Shown: positions 1 to 8,202 of the stretch, one piece after another | Layout of the letters: the number at the start of each line of letters is the position of its first letter | Numbering within the stretch: position 1 is the first letter of the stretch | NCBI GenBank assembly: GCA_945876985.1 | Contig: CAMCQX010000005.1 | Coordinates: 1 to 15,878 of the forward strand | Direction of reading: 5' to 3' | Source: Chitinophaga pinensis | GTDB taxonomy: Bacteria; Bacteroidota; Bacteroidia; UKL13-3 | Length of the DNA stretch: 15,878 nucleotides | Position numbers and translations under genes: made by a program | The notes under the pieces: model-generated | Database searches by the model: none | The model's input: the letters and a program-made list of their open reading frames with translations, nothing else | Told to the model about the DNA's origin: nothing

Positions 1-51
1 CCGCACGATAGCAGGTATTTGTTCGATGAATTTGTGAAAATAATGAATTAA
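1..51 (+). CDS. carA: Carbamoyl-phosphate synthase small subunit, C-terminal end (partial)
   Basis: Only the last 16 codons are inside the window. They read PHDSRYLFDEFVKIMN and then TAA. This resembles the end of CarA, where E. coli has PHDAAPLFDHFIELIE, so I read it as the tail of the glutamine amidotransferase subunit that supplies ammonia for carbamoyl phosphate in pyrimidine and arginine synthesis. From memory, carA next to eno is a common order in Bacteroidota, which supports the call. With so few residues the family match is the whole of the evidence. The gene before the window edge cannot be seen. Confidence 0.72.
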   Translation, partial: PHDSRYLFDEFVKIMN

Positions 52-101
52 TAATCCATGCATTTTATTCTTATTGAAAAATAAAATAAGTTGCATTTTA
101 A

Positions 102-1418
<1,317 letters not shown>

Positions 1419-1449
1419 TTGTAAATCAAATCAACAAACTTCATAAAAA

Positions 1450-1749
1450 TTGAAAAATTTTATAATTAAATATTATGTTTATATTTTTAATAAATACGCA
1501 GCGGCAATAGCTGTGTTTTTATTCATACTATTATTTAACGAGCGAAATGGATTAATTAACCAATGGGAGCAAAAAGATAAGTATAACAAGGTATTAGAAG
1601 AAAACGAATATTTTAAAACTGAAATAAAAAAACTGAATTACGACCATGAAAACTTATTTTCAAATGCAAAAAATTTAGAAAAATATGCAAGAGAAAAGTA
1701 CTTAATGAAGCGTGATGATGAAGATGTTTTTATTATTGTAAAAAAATAG
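1450..1749 (+). CDS. DivIC/FtsB-family septum formation initiator
   Basis: A 99-residue bitopic membrane protein. A short cytoplasmic start is followed by one membrane segment at about residues 15-29 (AIAVFLFILLF). A charged coiled coil covers about 38-75. The C-terminal motif KNLEKYAREKYLMKRDDE matches the end of the FtsB/DivIC family, which scaffolds the division complex with FtsL and FtsQ on the outer face of the inner membrane. The only sensible start is TTG at 1450: an in-frame TAA at 1444-1446 blocks extension, and the next Met lies near the C-terminus. It follows eno by 31 bp and is probably on the same transcript. The position after eno and the architecture agree with Bacteroidota proteins annotated as septum formation initiators. 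Orthology to FtsB or DivIC specifically is not shown. Confidence 0.85.
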   Translation: MKNFIIKYYVYIFNKYAAAIAVFLFILLFNERNGLINQWEQKDKYNKVLEENEYFKTEIKKLNYDHENLFSNAKNLEKYAREKYLMKRDDEDVFIIVKK

Positions 1750-1750
1750 C

Positions 1751-1780
1751 TTGTTTTTTTAATTGATAAGCTTACTTTTG
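1751..1780 (+). promoter_or_regulatory. Bacteroidota-type promoter of rpsU
   Basis: A TTG (-33 element) at 1751-1753 is followed after 19 bases by TACTTTTG at 1773-1780. This matches TTG-N17-23-TAnnTTTG, the consensus for the housekeeping sigma factor of the phylum. It begins two bases after the stop of the divIC-like gene and would start transcription near 1786, giving rpsU a leader of about 25 nt. It is the only site in the window where both elements match at normal spacing. Confidence 0.8.
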
Positions 1781-1793
1781 CCATCCCAATGAA

Positions 1794-1801
1794 GGGAGGT
1801 G
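1794..1801 (+). promoter_or_regulatory. Strong Shine-Dalgarno sequence of rpsU
   Basis: GGGAGGTG lies 9 bases before the ATG at 1811. Its GGAGGTG part (1795-1801) can pair with seven bases of the canonical 16S 3' end. A second purine run, TAAGGGA, sits between it and the start. The other genes here have A-rich leaders without such a site. Bacteroidota ribosomes are known to hide their anti-SD with bS21 and other proteins, and rpsU is reported as an SD-bearing exception that may sense bS21 supply. Autoregulation here is an inference from that work. Confidence 0.8.
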
Positions 1802-1810
1802 TTAAGGGAT

Positions 1811-2005
1811 ATGATATATATTAACGTAAAAGAAAACGAATCATTAGATAAATCGTTAAAGAAATTTAAAAAGAAGTTTGAAAAAACTGGAGTTGTAAAA
1901 GAATTACGCGCACGCCAAGCTTTTATTAAACCATGTATTCAAAATCGTATGCAAAGCATTCGTGCAGCATACAAACAAAAAATGCAACAACAAGTAGAAG
2001 GATAA
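1811..2005 (+). CDS. rpsU: 30S ribosomal protein bS21
   Basis: This 64-residue basic protein has the bS21 signature KKFEKTGVVKELRARQAF at residues 21-38 and a lysine/glutamine-rich C-terminus. It binds near the 16S 3' end on the small-subunit platform. I chose ATG 1811, giving MIYINVKENES, which matches family N-termini. An in-frame GTG at 1799 would add MLRD and would lie inside the Shine-Dalgarno sequence, so it is unlikely. Residue 54 is Tyr. As I recall, Tyr54 is the residue reported to help hold the anti-SD in the Flavobacterium johnsoniae ribosome. The gene is monocistronic, with its own promoter (1751-1780) and terminator (2031-2065). Confidence 0.96.
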   Translation: MIYINVKENESLDKSLKKFKKKFEKTGVVKELRARQAFIKPCIQNRMQSIRAAYKQKMQQQVEG

Positions 2006-2030
2006 TTTTAAAATTATTCCTATATAATAT

Positions 2031-2065
2031 AAAAAGCTCACCACAAGTGGGCTTTTTGTTTTTAC
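2031..2065 (+). terminator. Intrinsic terminator of rpsU
   Basis: The arms AAAAAGCTCAC (2031-2041) and GTGGGCTTTTT (2047-2057) pair over 11 bp with one G-U, around a 5-base loop, and a T-rich tail follows. It begins 26 bases after the rpsU stop. Confidence 0.9.
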
Positions 2066-2141
2066 TTTAAATAAATTTTTACAATTTTTTAAAGGTTAAA
2101 ATTAACATTATTGTATTTATGTTTTGTAAAATTTTATAAAA

Positions 2142-2185
2142 TATGAAGCGTGGTCAGCCTTTAAGCGGGCTTTTTATTTTTTTTT
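2142..2185 (+). terminator. Second, weaker terminator-like hairpin
   Basis: AGCC (2156-2159) pairs with GGCT (2168-2171) around an 8-base loop and is followed by a long T-rich run. Its right half (AAGCGGGCTTTTT) resembles that of the rpsU terminator (AAGTGGGCTTTTT), so it may be a decayed copy. No gene is visible between the two. It could back up rpsU termination or end a short RNA, but I found no good promoter for one. Confidence 0.35.
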
Positions 2186-2226
2186 CTCACTAAAAAACAA
2201 TACAATTGCGCTACTAAATTTAAAAA

Positions 2227-2787
2227 ATGAAAAAAATAACTTTATCAATGGTAGTTTTATCTACTTTATTAATTTTTGCATGTGAGGAAAAAATAAATAC
2301 ACCACCTGCAACAACAAGTACCACATCAACAACAAGTACAACTTCAACAACCGGAACAACAGGAAGTACATATTATATTAGTGCTAAAATTGATGGAGTA
2401 GATAAAGTTTTTACAAATATTGCAATATCTAGAGATGAAACTCCCGGTAATATTTCATTACAAATAGTTGCAAGTGAAATAAATAAAAATAAACCATATC
2501 TTGAGTTTTATTTAAGAAAACCTGTAACAGGTTGGTCTAATAGCCTTTTGTATTTATTGAATTATACTTCAACAAGTTATGTGAAATATGTTACCGCTGC
2601 TGGTAAAATGTATAATTCAGTAAACATTACTCAAGGTGACAGTGCTTTTAAAATTCAATTTTCTAAACTTGAGTTTGTAAATGGAGGTGATATTATTGCT
2701 GATATGAGCGGTAATTTATCCTTTGATACAGATATATCAAAAGTATCTATTTTGGCTGGAAAAGTAAAAATCAAAACAACAAATTAG
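2227..2787 (+). CDS. Small lipoprotein of unknown function
   Basis: A 186-residue protein that I cannot assign to a family. It starts with a lipoprotein signal peptide ending at the lipobox IFAC (Cys19). The residues after Cys are Glu-Glu-Lys. An acidic patch there resembles the lipoprotein export signal that sends Bacteroidota lipoproteins to the cell surface, so an outer-membrane, possibly surface-exposed, location is likely. A Thr/Ser/Gly linker made of TTS units covers about residues 29-47. The rest, 49-186, looks like a compact beta-rich domain starting YYISAKIDGVDKVF, a style seen in small DUF lipoproteins of the phylum. It stands alone between rpsU and the transglycosylase, in the same direction. 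No consensus promoter is seen. Confidence 0.8.
   Translation: MKKITLSMVVLSTLLIFACEEKINTPPATTSTTSTTSTTSTTGTTGSTYYISAKIDGVDKVFTNIAISRDETPGNISLQIVASEINKNKPYLEFYLRKPVTGWSNSLLYLLNYTSTSYVKYVTAAGKMYNSVNITQGDSAFKIQFSKLEFVNGGDIIADMSGNLSFDTDISKVSILAGKVKIKTTN
2311..2367 (+). repeat. 9-bp tandem repeat encoding a Thr/Ser linker
   Basis: About six degenerate copies of a 9-base unit (ACAACAAGT and variants such as ACAACTTCA and ACAACCGGA) encode TTS/TTG units inside the lipoprotein gene. Because the unit is a multiple of three, copy-number change would alter linker length without a frameshift. Confidence 0.75.
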
Positions 2788-2849
2788 TTTTTAATGTACA
2801 GTTTTGTTTGTTTGTTTATAATAGAACAAATATCTATGTCGTTTATCTT

Positions 2850-2857
2850 TATATTTG
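2850..2857 (+). promoter_or_regulatory. Candidate -7 box of the transglycosylase gene
   Basis: TATATTTG matches TAnnTTTG and lies 19 bases before the ATG at 2877. No TTG is found at the usual distance upstream, so this rests on the -7 element alone. Confidence 0.4.
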
Positions 2858-2876
2858 ATTTCCTTAATTGAACTAA

Positions 2877-4109
2877 ATGTTAAAAAAAATAATTCTCATC
2901 CTAATTGGTATAATTGCTACTCATAGTATTAGTGCTCAAACTGTATTGAGTGACAATGCTATTTTTTTAGCTTCCATAGATTCAAACACTGTTAAATTGA
3001 GGAATAAATTATTTCCAATAGTTTGGCAAGGTGATTTGAATATTTATGGTTTTGAGGAAAACGAAGTGCCCGTTTATTCAAATGAAGATATTAAAACACG
3101 TTTGAGTTTATTAGAAACTGAAATCCCTTTAGATTATAACGACCAAGTTAGGCCATATATTGATTTATATACAGTTCGTAAGCGCAAATTATTAGCAAAA
3201 GTGCTTACTTTATCAAAACTATATTTTCCTACCATTGAAGAAATTTTTGATAGAGAAGGAATTCCATTAGAAATGAAATATTTGGCAGTTATTGAATCAG
3301 CTTTGAATCATGCTGCCACTAGTCCTGTTGGTGCTGCCGGAATGTGGCAGTTTATGGCACCTACCGGAAATATGTATGGTTTAAAAACTACTAGTTCGCT
3401 AGACGAAAGACGTGATTTCATCAAATCAACTGAGGCTTCTGTCATGTATTTTAAAAATTCGTACCGCGTTTATGGCGATTGGTTATTAGTAATAGCTAGT
3501 TACAATTGTGGAATGGGTAATGTAAATAAAGCCATCAGGAAAAGTGGAGGTAAAAGAAGTTTTTGGGAAATAATGCCTTATTTACCAAGAGAAACTCGTG
3601 GTTATGTGCCAGCGTTTATTGCGGCTAATTATGCCATGAATTATGCTTCTGAACACAATATTTATCCTGCTGAATTAGATTTAAATTACCATACCGATAC
3701 TGTTCAAGTTGATAACAGGTATTCATTAGAACAATTGTCAATGGCATTAGATATTTCAGTCGCTGAAATTAAACTATTGAATCCATCGCTTAGAAGAGGA
3801 TATATTCCATTTACAGCCAATAAAGTTTCACTTACATTACCTTATAATAAAATTATAAAATTTGCTTCGGTTAATAACATTGAAAACTTAAACTTGGCCG
3901 ATGAACAATTAATGGCGTTAGCTAATTCAAAAGTTAAAGAATCAAAAGTTGCTGATAAAATATTTTATAGAGTAAGAAAAGGAGATTTGTTGGCAAGTAT
4001 TGCCAATGAATACAATGTTACTGTAAAACAGCTTAAAAAGTGGAATAGAATCAAAGGCGCTAAACTAAAAAAAGGTCAACGACTTAAAATATTTACCAAT
4101 AAAGCTTAG
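2877..4109 (+). CDS. MltD-like lytic transglycosylase with LysM repeats
   Basis: A 410-residue exported enzyme predicted to cleave peptidoglycan glycan strands with formation of 1,6-anhydro ends. The signal peptide is about residues 1-20, with likely cleavage ISA|QTV; no lipobox is present. The SLT domain starts near residue 125. It contains the catalytic Glu140 in LAVIESALN, then SPVGAAGMWQFM, and ASYNCGMGN near 208-216. A degenerate LysM-like segment covers about 280-322 (YSLEQLSMALDISVAEIKLL). A good C-terminal LysM covers about 363-407 (YRVRKGDLLASIANEYNV) and would bind glycan. This order is that of MltD/DPY-type enzymes common in Bacteroidota. It is a single-gene unit between a candidate -7 box and a terminator that overlaps its stop codon. 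Confidence 0.92.
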   Translation: MLKKIILILIGIIATHSISAQTVLSDNAIFLASIDSNTVKLRNKLFPIVWQGDLNIYGFEENEVPVYSNEDIKTRLSLLETEIPLDYNDQVRPYIDLYTVRKRKLLAKVLTLSKLYFPTIEEIFDREGIPLEMKYLAVIESALNHAATSPVGAAGMWQFMAPTGNMYGLKTTSSLDERRDFIKSTEASVMYFKNSYRVYGDWLLVIASYNCGMGNVNKAIRKSGGKRSFWEIMPYLPRETRGYVPAFIAANYAMNYASEHNIYPAELDLNYHTDTVQVDNRYSLEQLSMALDISVAEIKLLNPSLRRGYIPFTANKVSLTLPYNKIIKFASVNNIENLNLADEQLMALANSKVKESKVADKIFYRVRKGDLLASIANEYNVTVKQLKKWNRIKGAKLKKGQRLKIFTNKA

Positions 4110-4131
4110 TGAAAACTAAGCTTTTTTTTTG
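4101..4131 (+). terminator. Intrinsic terminator overlapping the transglycosylase stop codon
   Basis: A perfect 10-bp stem pairs AAAGCTTAGT (4101-4110) with ACTAAGCTTT (4115-4124) around a GAAA loop, followed by a run of T. The TAG stop (4107-4109) is inside the left arm, so a ribosome at the stop would cover part of the stem. Confidence 0.9.
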
Positions 4132-4199
4132 TAGTTATAGATTGATATAAACATTAAATCTGAACAAATTTCCGTCAAATATGAATAACAATTGAAAAA

Positions 4200-4235
4200 T
4201 TGTGGATACTTCCATGAATATTTTGAATAAATTTG
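4200..4235 (+). promoter_or_regulatory. Candidate promoter of the parC unit
   Basis: TAAATTTG at 4228-4235 matches TAnnTTTG and is 29 bases before the ATG. The nearest TTG (4200-4202) is 25 bases upstream, slightly farther than normal. The site follows a terminator, and a promoter is needed in this gap. Confidence 0.42.
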
Positions 4236-4264
4236 TTAGCTTTTAAATAATAGAAATTTTTTTG

Positions 4265-6964
4265 ATGGACGAGTTAAATAACAACAATAACGAAATACCC
4301 GTTAATAACGAATATCACGTAACGCCAGTTAGTGGATTATACCAGGATTGGTTTTTAGATTATGCTAGTTATGTTATTTTAGAACGTGCAGTTCCTGCAA
4401 TTGAAGATGGCTTAAAACCTGTTCAACGCAGAATATTGCACAGCATGAAAGAAATGGACGATGGCCGCTTTAATAAAGTAGCTAATATTATTGGACAAAC
4501 CATGCAATACCATCCGCATGGAGATGCCGCCATTGGCGATGCTTTGGTAAACATTGGTCAGAAAGATTTGTTAATGGAATGCCAAGGAAACTGGGGTGAT
4601 ATTAGAACAGGTGATTCTGCTGCTGCGGCTCGTTATATTGAAGCTCGATTATCAAAATTTGCTTTAGAAGTAGCTTTTAACGGACAAACTACCTACTGGC
4701 AAAGTAGTTATGACGGACGTAAAAAAGAACCTATTTCATTGCCTATGAAATTCCCTTTGCTATTAGTTCAAGGAGTTGAAGGTATTGCGGTTGGATTGGC
4801 TACCAAAATTTTACCTCATAATTTTATTGAATTAATTGAAGCCTCCATTGATTATTTAAAGGGTAAAAAATTTGATTTAGTTCCCGATTTTCCCACTGGT
4901 GGTTCTATTGATGTAAGCAATTACAATCAAGGAATGAAAGGTGGTAAAATTAGGTGCAGGGCTAAAATTGAGGAGTCAGATAAAAAGACCTTATTCATCA
5001 AAGATATTCCTTATGGAATTACCACTACTAGTTTAATTGAAAGCATTATAAAAGCCAATGACAACAATAAAATTAAGATAAAAAAAGTAATTGATAACAC
5101 CGCTAAAGATGTAGAAATTGAAATACAATTAGCACCAGGAATTTCACCCGATATTACCATTGATGCACTTTATGCATTTACAGATTGTGAAATTTCTATA
5201 TCGCCAAATACTTGCGTAATTATTCAAGATAAACCTCATTTTATGCCAGTAAATGAGTTATTGAAAATTAGCACCGATAATACATTAGAATTACTAAGAA
5301 GAGAACTTGAAATTAGAAAAGGTGAATTAGAAGAAAACTGGCATTATGCTTCTCTCGAGAAAATATTTATTGAAAACAGAATTTACCGAGACATTGAAGA
5401 ATGTGAAACTTTTGAAGATGTAATTGACACCATTTGGCGAGGAATGAACAAGTTTAAAAAACTATTTATTCGTGAATTAAATGAAGACGATATTTTAAGA
5501 CTAACAGAAATAAAAATCAAACGTATTTCTAAATATGATGGTTTTAAAGCTGATGATTACATTGCTAAAATTCAGGCCGAATTAGAGCAAATAAAAAATG
5601 ATTTAGCAAACTTAAAACCATTTGCTATTAAGTATTTTGAAAACCTTTTAAAGAAATACAGCAAGGGTCGTGAGCGTAAATCGGAAATAAAAACGTTTGA
5701 TAATATTGACTCAAAAACGGTAGCCATTGCTAACCAAAAATTATATATCAATAGGGTAGAAGGTTTTGTAGGAACTGGGCTTAAAAAAGATGAATACATT
5801 TGCGATTGTTCTGATTTAGACGATGTAATTGTGTTTAAAAAAGATGGTAAAATGCAAGTAAGTAAAGTGCAGGATAAAGCATTTGTGGGCAAAGATATTT
5901 TATACGCATATGTGTTTAAAAAAGGTGATGACCGCATGACTTACAATATGATTTATATTGATGGGAAAACTAAAGTAAGTTATTCCAAACGCTTCAATGT
6001 ATCAGGAATTACCCGCGATAAAGAATACGATTTAACACTTGGAAGTCCAAATTCAAAAGTGCTTTACTTTACAGCAAATCCAAACAGTGAAGCTGAAATT
6101 GTAAGTGTAACTTTAAGTCCATTGAGCAACGCTCGTAAATTAGTTTTTGATTATAATTTTGCCGAATTGGCAATCAAAGGAAGAGGAGTTCAAGGAAATA
6201 CATTGTCAAAATATTTAGTAAAATCGATTAAGCAAAAAACCAAAGGAATTAGTACCATAGGTGGAAGAAATATTTGGTATGACGATGTAATAGGTAGGTT
6301 AAATAGTGATGGAAGAGGAAAGTCAATAGGAAGTTATACCAACGATGATTTGATTTTGGTGATTTATAAAGATGGAAATTATGAATTAACAAATTTTGAA
6401 CTAACCAATCATTATGATGCACCTCAAGTTTTATTGATCAATAAATTTAAAGCAGATAGACCTTTAAGTATTATTTATTATGATGCGAAGCAAAAAACAT
6501 ATTATGTAAAACGTTTTTTAATTGAAACAAAAACCATCAATTCTAAATTTTTATTTATAACTGAAGGTGATAAAAATATGTGCTTAGTGGCTACAGATTT
6601 AAAGTTACCAGAAATTACTTTATTAACTGGTAAAACTAAAAAAGATTCAACCGAACAAACCATTAATTTAGCTGAATTTATAGATGTAAAAGGTTGGAAA
6701 GCCATAGGTAATAAATTAGGAGGAAATGAAATTTTAAGCATTGATTTAATTGCTGCTGAAGAGGAAATAGAGGAAGAAATAAAACAGGAAGAAAATACTG
6801 AAGATGCAATTATTCAAGCTGAATTATTCAATGATGAATTTATAATAGAAGAACAAGAATTGGTGAAGAAATTATTGGAAGATGATGAGGAAGATGAAAA
6901 GCCAGCTATTCCAAAAGTGAAGAAAAAAATAATTACTAAACCTGATCAGCCAACTTTATTTTAA
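4265..6964 (+). CDS. parC: DNA topoisomerase IV subunit A (ParC/GyrA family)
   Basis: An 899-residue type IIA topoisomerase subunit that cuts and rejoins DNA with a ParE partner; parE is not next to it here. The breakage-reunion domain has YHPHGDAAIGD at 82-92, SAAAARYIEARL at 118-129 with active-site Tyr124, and PTGG near 211. The C-terminal beta-pinwheel shows only a degenerate box, KGRGVQG, at 638-644. It lacks the gyrase QRRGGKG form, which favours ParC over GyrA. An acidic tail from about 831 ends in a basic stretch and QPTLF. The position equal to the quinolone-contact Ser83 of E. coli GyrA is Ala88, which I believe is normal in this subfamily. I chose ATG 4265 over the TTG just before it. 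The transporter gene follows after 11 bp. Confidence 0.93.
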   Translation: MDELNNNNNEIPVNNEYHVTPVSGLYQDWFLDYASYVILERAVPAIEDGLKPVQRRILHSMKEMDDGRFNKVANIIGQTMQYHPHGDAAIGDALVNIGQKDLLMECQGNWGDIRTGDSAAAARYIEARLSKFALEVAFNGQTTYWQSSYDGRKKEPISLPMKFPLLLVQGVEGIAVGLATKILPHNFIELIEASIDYLKGKKFDLVPDFPTGGSIDVSNYNQGMKGGKIRCRAKIEESDKKTLFIKDIPYGITTTSLIESIIKANDNNKIKIKKVIDNTAKDVEIEIQLAPGISPDITIDALYAFTDCEISISPNTCVIIQDKPHFMPVNELLKISTDNTLELLRRELEIRKGELEENWHYASLEKIFIENRIYRDIEECETFEDVIDTIWRGMNKFKKLFIRELNEDDILRLTEIKIKRISKYDGFKADDYIAKIQAELEQIKNDLANLKPFAIKYFENLLKKYSKGRERKSEIKTFDNIDSKTVAIANQKLYINRVEGFVGTGLKKDEYICDCSDLDDVIVFKKDGKMQVSKVQDKAFVGKDILYAYVFKKGDDRMTYNMIYIDGKTKVSYSKRFNVSGITRDKEYDLTLGSPNSKVLYFTANPNSEAEIVSVTLSPLSNARKLVFDYNFAELAIKGRGVQGNTLSKYLVKSIKQKTKGISTIGGRNIWYDDVIGRLNSDGRGKSIGSYTNDDLILVIYKDGNYELTNFELTNHYDAPQVLLINKFKADRPLSIIYYDAKQKTYYVKRFLIETKTINSKFLFITEGDKNMCLVATDLKLPEITLLTGKTKKDSTEQTINLAEFIDVKGWKAIGNKLGGNEILSIDLIAAEEEIEEEIKQEENTEDAIIQAELFNDEFIIEEQELVKKLLEDDEEDEKPAIPKVKKKIITKPDQPTLF

Positions 6965-6975
6965 ACATAAATTTT

Positions 6976-7668
6976 ATGCACGAAGAAAAACATTTTGAAG
7001 GTAGTCAGTTAGTTCGCGATATTGTAATTGGAATGAGTGATGGATTAACCGTTCCTTTTGCTTTAGCAGCAGGATTAAGTGGCGCTGCCATAGTTGGAAA
7101 TAATGTAATTGTTACTGCTGGTATTGCCGAAATTGTGGCTGGAAGTATTGCCATGGGTTTGGGCGGATATTTAGCAGGAAAAACAGAAATTGATCATTAT
7201 AAAAGTGAGTTACAACGTGAGTATTTTGAGGTAGATAATTACCCTGAAAGAGAAAAGCAAGAAGTAGCGGAAATTTTTGCTGATTATGGTTTAAGTATTG
7301 AACATCAGAATTTGGTTGTTGACGATATTTCAAAAGATAAAGATCGTTGGGTAGATTTTATGATGAAATTTGAACTTGGTCTTGAAAAACCAAATTTGAA
7401 TGCTGCCAGAAATAGTGCTGCAGCAATTGGTATTGCTTATATTGTTGGAGGAATAATTCCATTGTCTGCATATTTTCCCATTTTTGGTTTAAGTACCAAT
7501 GCTGCTTTAATTTATAGTTGTATCATTACAGCCATCAGCCTTTTTGTATTTGGATATTTTAAAACAAAAATAATTGGTCAGCCTCCTGTATTTGGAGCAT
7601 TTAAAGTTCTAGGAATTGGCGCAGCCGCGGCCGCAAGTGCATATTTTATTGCTCATCTATTGGTTTAA
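6976..7668 (+). CDS. VIT1/CCC1-family divalent metal transporter
   Basis: A 230-residue integral membrane protein of the VIT family, which moves Fe2+ and/or Mn2+ out of the cytoplasm by proton exchange. It has five likely membrane segments, at about residues 14-36, 45-68, 146-170, 176-196 and 204-228. The first contains the family motif GMSDGLTVPFALAAGL (19-34), and the second holds AGSIAMGLGGYLAGKTE (55-71). Between segments 2 and 3 lies a charged cytoplasmic region (about 72-142) with repeated Glu, Asp and Met (EREKQEVAEIF, VDFMMKFELGLEKPN). This corresponds to the metal-binding domain known in plant VIT1. There is no ferritin-like N-terminal domain. It sits 11 bp after parC and one base before a secreted cysteine-rich gene, which suggests co-transcription. 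The metal it carries cannot be read from the sequence. Confidence 0.88.
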   Translation: MHEEKHFEGSQLVRDIVIGMSDGLTVPFALAAGLSGAAIVGNNVIVTAGIAEIVAGSIAMGLGGYLAGKTEIDHYKSELQREYFEVDNYPEREKQEVAEIFADYGLSIEHQNLVVDDISKDKDRWVDFMMKFELGLEKPNLNAARNSAAAIGIAYIVGGIIPLSAYFPIFGLSTNAALIYSCIITAISLFVFGYFKTKIIGQPPVFGAFKVLGIGAAAAASAYFIAHLLV

Positions 7669-7669
7669 A

Positions 7670-8149
7670 ATGATTAGAAGTTATTTACTTATTTTATTTT
7701 TTCTTATTGCGTCAAAACAAGCTTTTTGCCAGCAAATTGCTATTGGCACCATCAATTTAAATGATAAAATTGAAATGAACGATAAAAGCAAACGAGCATT
7801 GAAAGTAGCTTATTTGCGTACTTTTGCTGATGGAAGAAAACTAGATACTTTTTACATTGATAAAGTGGGTCAGGTAAAGTATTTAATTTTATTAGGTTCT
7901 AAAGTAAATGTAAAAAGTAAATCAGCGGTAAGTATTTCAATAATAAATAATACTGTTCATTTAAATGTAAATTCAGAAATGAAAACTTGCAGTAATGGTG
8001 CTTGTAATGAGTGTAATTTTTTTACAGAAAACAATAAAGTGGTTGCTTGTAAATGCGAAACAAATGGTTCAATTAGTAACCATTGTACTTATAAAATTAA
8101 CGATGGAAATTATTTTTACACCTTAGTCTCAAAAATTATTGAGGAGTAA
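7670..8149 (+). CDS. Secreted six-cysteine protein coupled to the VIT transporter gene
   Basis: A 159-residue protein that I do not recognise. The start is ATG 7670, one base after the transporter stop (TAAAATG), which suggests translational coupling. Choosing this start exposes a clear signal peptide (MIRSYLLILFFLIASKQAFC). There is no proper lipobox, so a periplasmic or secreted form is more likely than a lipoprotein. The middle (about 22-100) is basic and beta-rich. The mature part has six cysteines at 107, 112, 115, 127, 129 and 139, spaced C-x4-C-x2-C-x11-C-x-C-x9-C. They could form disulfides or bind metal. Gene context fits a periplasmic partner of the transporter, but this is inference only. 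An upstream in-frame TTG at 7616 would overlap the transporter and bury the signal peptide. Confidence 0.75.
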   Translation: MIRSYLLILFFLIASKQAFCQQIAIGTINLNDKIEMNDKSKRALKVAYLRTFADGRKLDTFYIDKVGQVKYLILLGSKVNVKSKSAVSISIINNTVHLNVNSEMKTCSNGACNECNFFTENNKVVACKCETNGSISNHCTYKINDGNYFYTLVSKIIEE

Positions 8150-8202
8150 TTAAACGTAAAAAATATACAAAGCTAAAGTCTTATATTTTAGTTGAATTAA
8201 AA

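Noticed and set aside
1799..1810. GTG as the start of rpsU, adding MLRD
   Set aside because: The GTG is part of the Shine-Dalgarno sequence, and bS21 proteins normally begin at the MIYINVKE position.
2111..2126. Promoter for a small RNA after rpsU (TTG with TTTATGTTTTG)
   Set aside because: The bases before TTTG read ATGT, so the -7 box fails the TAnnTTTG pattern.
4262..4264. TTG as the start of parC
   Set aside because: An ATG follows directly and gives the same protein one residue shorter.
7616..7669. Start of the six-cysteine gene inside the transporter gene
   Set aside because: The ATG at 7670 gives a proper signal peptide; the longer form would hide it.
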